From: an uncultured Paracoccaceae bacterium
GTDB taxonomy: Bacteria; Pseudomonadota; Alphaproteobacteria; Rhodobacterales; Rhodobacteraceae
Direction of reading: 5' to 3'
DNA length: 64,000 nt
Assembly (NCBI GenBank): GCA_947500055.1
Contig: CANMQO010000002.1
Coordinates: 1 to 64,000 of the forward strand
Below the pieces are notes generated by a model. The model was not told where the DNA came from and did no database searches. It worked only from the letters and a program-made list of their open reading frames with translations. The stretch's first letter is position 1. Every line of letters starts with the position of its first letter. The translations under genes and the position numbers were made by a program. This document shows positions 61,697-64,000 of the stretch, in pieces.

Positions 61697-62822
61697 CGAC
61701 AGTCGTCGGCCCTGATACCCTATCGGCAACGTTACCAAGAACCTGCATATCATCAGCCAAATGCAGAATGTCATCCAAGGAGCGGCCAATCAGTTCTGCC
61801 AGTTTTGGTTGGCAAATCGCCATCGCGGGTGTCGTGATTGCCATGCGCAAGGCTTGTTCATGGTCAAGACCCAGCACCTGGACAAGGCGCTGTACCCCCT
61901 CCGCCTGCGTAACATGCGCACCGGCAAGCCCGCCTTCTTTATTGATCAACTTGCCGTTCTCAAGATGGACAGGTTGGCCGTAGAGATCAAAATGATCCGG
62001 CCCCCCGACGGTCGACATGGCGTCCGAGACCAGAAACAACCGATCCGGCACAGGGCGACCACGCAAGGCCAGTTGGATCATGCGGTCATCCACGTGATGA
62101 CCGTCGCAAATGATGCCCGCGTAAATCTCGGCGTTCAGAACGGCACCGGCTGTTCCTGCGGCGCGGGTGGCCATCGGCGACATGGCATTGAACAGATGCG
62201 TCGCGCAAGAGACACCGGCGGCAATGGCCGCTTCCACCTGTTCGGCTGTGGCGTCCGTATGACCGATGGAAACAACTGCGCCCAAGTCCGCCAGGGCAGT
62301 GATTTTCTCAAGGCTGGCGGCCTCGGGCGCCAATGTAATCATCACCGGAACGCTTGCCCGGCGCAAACGGGCGACCACCTGCATGGTGCGGTCATCCAAG
62401 GGGCGGATAAACGCGCCATCATGTGTCCCACGACGGACCTTCGCAATATGAGGTCCCTCAATATGCAGCCCGACAATCCCCCGATCCGCTTGGGCGGCAA
62501 TCGCGGCATCTGCCGCATGATCCAACACATCCGGGTGATCGGTGATCACGGTGGGCATCACTGCCACGGTACCAAAACGCCTGTGCGCTGCGGCAATCTG
62601 AGCCATACCATCGCGGGTGGGTGTAGTGTTCAACAAGACGCCGCCGCCACCATTGACCTGCAAATCAACATATCCTGGGGTCAGGCAACCCTTGATCCGG
62701 GTCGCATCAGCAGGAACCGGGCCAATTTCAGTGACGATCCCATCAGCAATGCGCAAGGCCACGCCATCCAACAACGATTGGCCATCAAAAATGCGATCAG
62801 CGGTGATCCAGAACTGGCTCAT
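61683..62822 (-). CDS. nagA: N-acetylglucosamine-6-phosphate deacetylase
   Basis: A 379-residue amidohydrolase that removes the acetyl group from GlcNAc-6-P. Motifs are PGYVDLQVNGGGG, GLHIEGPHIA (metal Glu), SIGHTDA and THLFNAMSPM (metal His ligands), and FLVSDAMSTVG (catalytic Asp). The first H-x-H of many amidohydrolases is Q-x-N, normal for this family. It overlaps nagK by ATGA and cutC by 14 bases. The product, GlcN-6-P, would go to the SIS-domain protein. Confidence 0.94.
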   Translation of the reverse strand: MSQFWITADRIFDGQSLLDGVALRIADGIVTEIGPVPADATRIKGCLTPGYVDLQVNGGGGVLLNTTPTRDGMAQIAAAHRRFGTVAVMPTVITDHPDVLDHAADAAIAAQADRGIVGLHIEGPHIAKVRRGTHDGAFIRPLDDRTMQVVARLRRASVPVMITLAPEAASLEKITALADLGAVVSIGHTDATAEQVEAAIAAGVSCATHLFNAMSPMATRAAGTAGAVLNAEIYAGIICDGHHVDDRMIQLALRGRPVPDRLFLVSDAMSTVGGPDHFDLYGQPVHLENGKLINKEGGLAGAHVTQAEGVQRLVQVLGLDHEQALRMAITTPAMAICQPKLAELIGRSLDDILHLADDMQVLGNVADRVSGPTTVDAAE

Positions 62823-63745
62823 ATCTCATCCTTGGCAAATTTGCTGTGCGGGTTGTCGGACCAGGCCGCATAGGCCGCACCGCGGGCGCCGCTTGTGTCA
62901 CCGCCTTGGGCCACTGCGATGGGAACCACACCAAAATCCCCGATCTGGGCGTCGCGCGCTGCTATGGTCAGATCAGCAACAACCGTATCGATCTGGCTCA
63001 AGCCGCCGCCCAAGACGATCAGATCAGGATCAACAGTCAAAGTCAGGCTATGCAACATATCAGCACATAATGCGCACCAGACCTGCCAGACCTTGGCCAT
63101 ATCTTCATGACGACGGGCCGCAATTTGCGGCGGGGTGACGGTCTGTCCCGTCATATGGGCCGCCAACCGGCTCAAACCGGGGCCGGCAACATAGGTCTCG
63201 ATACAGCCCAAGCGGCCACAACCGCAACGCCAGATCGGCAGGTCATGTTCGACAACCAGATGCGCCGGGGCCGATGTATGGCCAAATTCGCCCCCCGTCA
63301 GGGTTGGCCCCTGCAGAATGGATTTGTCCACCACGATGCCACCGCCGACACCGGTGCCCAACACCAGGGCCATGACCGTGCGGTGCCCTGCACCAAGACC
63401 AAACACCGCCTCGGACAGGGCCAGGGCGCGGCAGTCATTGACATATGTCACCGGTCTGCCAACCGCTGCAGCAAGATCCGCCGGAAAGGGCTTGCCGGTT
63501 GCTGCCAGATTGGCGGTCAGGGCGAGGCCCGTTTCCGGATTAACCAGACCCGCAGCACCAATTCCAACCGGCATCGGGCTACCAGCTTGTGCCTCGGCCC
63601 ATTTGATCTGATCGGCAATGGCAGCCACAAGGGCATCGTAGTTGCTTGGGGTATCCCGGCGCTGACGCATGACGGGGTGCCAGTCATCGTCAAACAACTG
63701 CACCTCAATCTTCGTCCCTCCCAGATCAATCCCAGCGGCCTTCAT
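62819..63745 (-). CDS. nagK: ROK family N-acetylglucosamine kinase
   Basis: A 308-residue sugar kinase. The ATP site is GIDLGGTKIEVQLFDDD, the sugar-binding loop is YVNDCRALALSEAVFG, ALVLGTGVGGGIVVD follows, and the ROK zinc motif is CGCGRLGCIETYVAGPGL. The ROK zinc cysteines are all present. Its overlap with nagA indicates GlcNAc as the likely substrate, phosphorylated to GlcNAc-6-P in the cytoplasm. Both neighbours overlap it by ATGA. Confidence 0.9.
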   Translation of the reverse strand: MKAAGIDLGGTKIEVQLFDDDWHPVMRQRRDTPSNYDALVAAIADQIKWAEAQAGSPMPVGIGAAGLVNPETGLALTANLAATGKPFPADLAAAVGRPVTYVNDCRALALSEAVFGLGAGHRTVMALVLGTGVGGGIVVDKSILQGPTLTGGEFGHTSAPAHLVVEHDLPIWRCGCGRLGCIETYVAGPGLSRLAAHMTGQTVTPPQIAARRHEDMAKVWQVWCALCADMLHSLTLTVDPDLIVLGGGLSQIDTVVADLTIAARDAQIGDFGVVPIAVAQGGDTSGARGAAYAAWSDNPHSKFAKDEI

Positions 63746-64000
63746 GACGCCACCGGATAAAGCTTCACACCCGCAACGACACGGCTGAGCGTACCTTTAC
63801 CCACAAAGGGATCATCCACATTCAGGCCCATCGCATCCGACCAGACGACGCCACTGACCTGCGCAATCGCAACACAAAGCGGGGCGGCCCAGGCCGGGCC
63901 GAATGGCATCGGAATGGCGATATCGGCGTCGGGACCTGCGGCTATGACACGGGCACCGGGAAACTGTGCACGCAACTCCGCCACCAGATCGGCGTCATAA
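63742..64000 (-). CDS. SIS-domain protein, probable glucosamine-6-phosphate deaminase (partial)
   Basis: Only the C-terminal ~85 residues are inside the window; the frame stays open to the last base. VIAAGPDADIAIPMPFGPAWAAPL is the last strand and loop of a SIS domain. SIS proteins of the AgaS/NagB-II type convert GlcN-6-P to fructose-6-P and ammonia. The stop overlaps the nagK start by ATGA, so it is the first visible gene of the operon. The deaminase role is inferred from context. Confidence 0.75.
   Translation of the reverse strand, partial: YDADLVAELRAQFPGARVIAAGPDADIAIPMPFGPAWAAPLCVAIAQVSGVVWSDAMGLNVDDPFVGKGTLSRVVAGVKLYPVAS

Noticed and set aside
61761..62873. A 370-codon open frame opposite nagA
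   Set aside because: Antisense to nagA, which has intact catalytic motifs and overlaps with its neighbours; the antisense product shows no recognisable fold.

Overview
The window looks like chromosome of a marine alphaproteobacterium of the family Rhodobacteraceae (roseobacter group). This rests on moderately high GC, a Mcl1-type malyl-CoA lyase, the FtsEX/zinc-ribbon/TIGR02302/lysA/argH block, a pyrB-pyrC'-plsY operon whose dihydroorotase has lost its metal ligands, the plant-type glutamate-cysteine ligase, and alternative GTG/TTG starts. No sequence search was run, so the taxonomic call is an inference from protein features. No rRNA, tRNA, CRISPR array, phage or insertion sequence was seen.

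Layout. 1-56 is the tail of a class III alcohol dehydrogenase. 30-7046 (minus) is a six-gene run: alpha/beta hydrolase, ProXVW-type quaternary-amine ABC transporter, inositol-monophosphatase-like enzyme and a fused aconitase X, with a divergent LysR regulator at 7189-8079. It is a catabolic unit I cannot match to a described pathway. 8253-14044 (mostly plus) carries a Gly-rich small protein, sseA, an aromatic aminotransferase, mcl1, a secreted two-repeat protein, accA and an M50-like membrane protein. 14049-25894 is envelope and amino-acid housekeeping: plsC, ftsX, ftsE, a zinc-ribbon membrane protein, a TIGR02302/DUF4175 protein, lysA, a DUF2834-like protein, a small lipoprotein, argH, TlpA, YqgE and a DsbD N-terminal-domain protein. 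25891-32163 has an RND efflux pair, moaB and a family 4 uracil-DNA glycosylase. 32265-36175 is a tightly overlapped pyrB / two membrane proteins / pyrC' / plsY operon. 36251-37598 is a self-contained GbsR/MarR regulator with two small membrane proteins and two matching operators. 37638-45266 holds gshA, tandem GNAT paralogues, rsmE, ubiA and an OmpA-family protein.

45522-45984 is a decayed cytochrome b561 gene. 46016-58562 is a complete polyamine island: a GntR regulator sits between two divergent units. The minus unit encodes a gamma-glutamylputrescine synthetase, putrescine aminotransferase, gamma-glutamylputrescine oxidase and aldehyde dehydrogenase. The plus unit encodes a PotFGHI transporter, a second glutamine-synthetase-like ligase and a class I glutamine amidotransferase. 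Three TGATCA-centred operators lie over or next to the two promoters. Together the genes could import putrescine and convert it through gamma-glutamylated intermediates to GABA and succinate semialdehyde.

58890-64000 (minus) is sugar catabolism: a xylonate-dehydratase-like IlvD/Edd enzyme, then an overlapping run of SIS-domain protein (cut by the window end), ROK N-acetylglucosamine kinase, nagA and cutC, i.e. GlcNAc to GlcN-6-P to fructose-6-P.

Starts were chosen from ribosome-binding sites and stop/start overlaps. Many genes are coupled by ATGA, GTGA or TGATG junctions.
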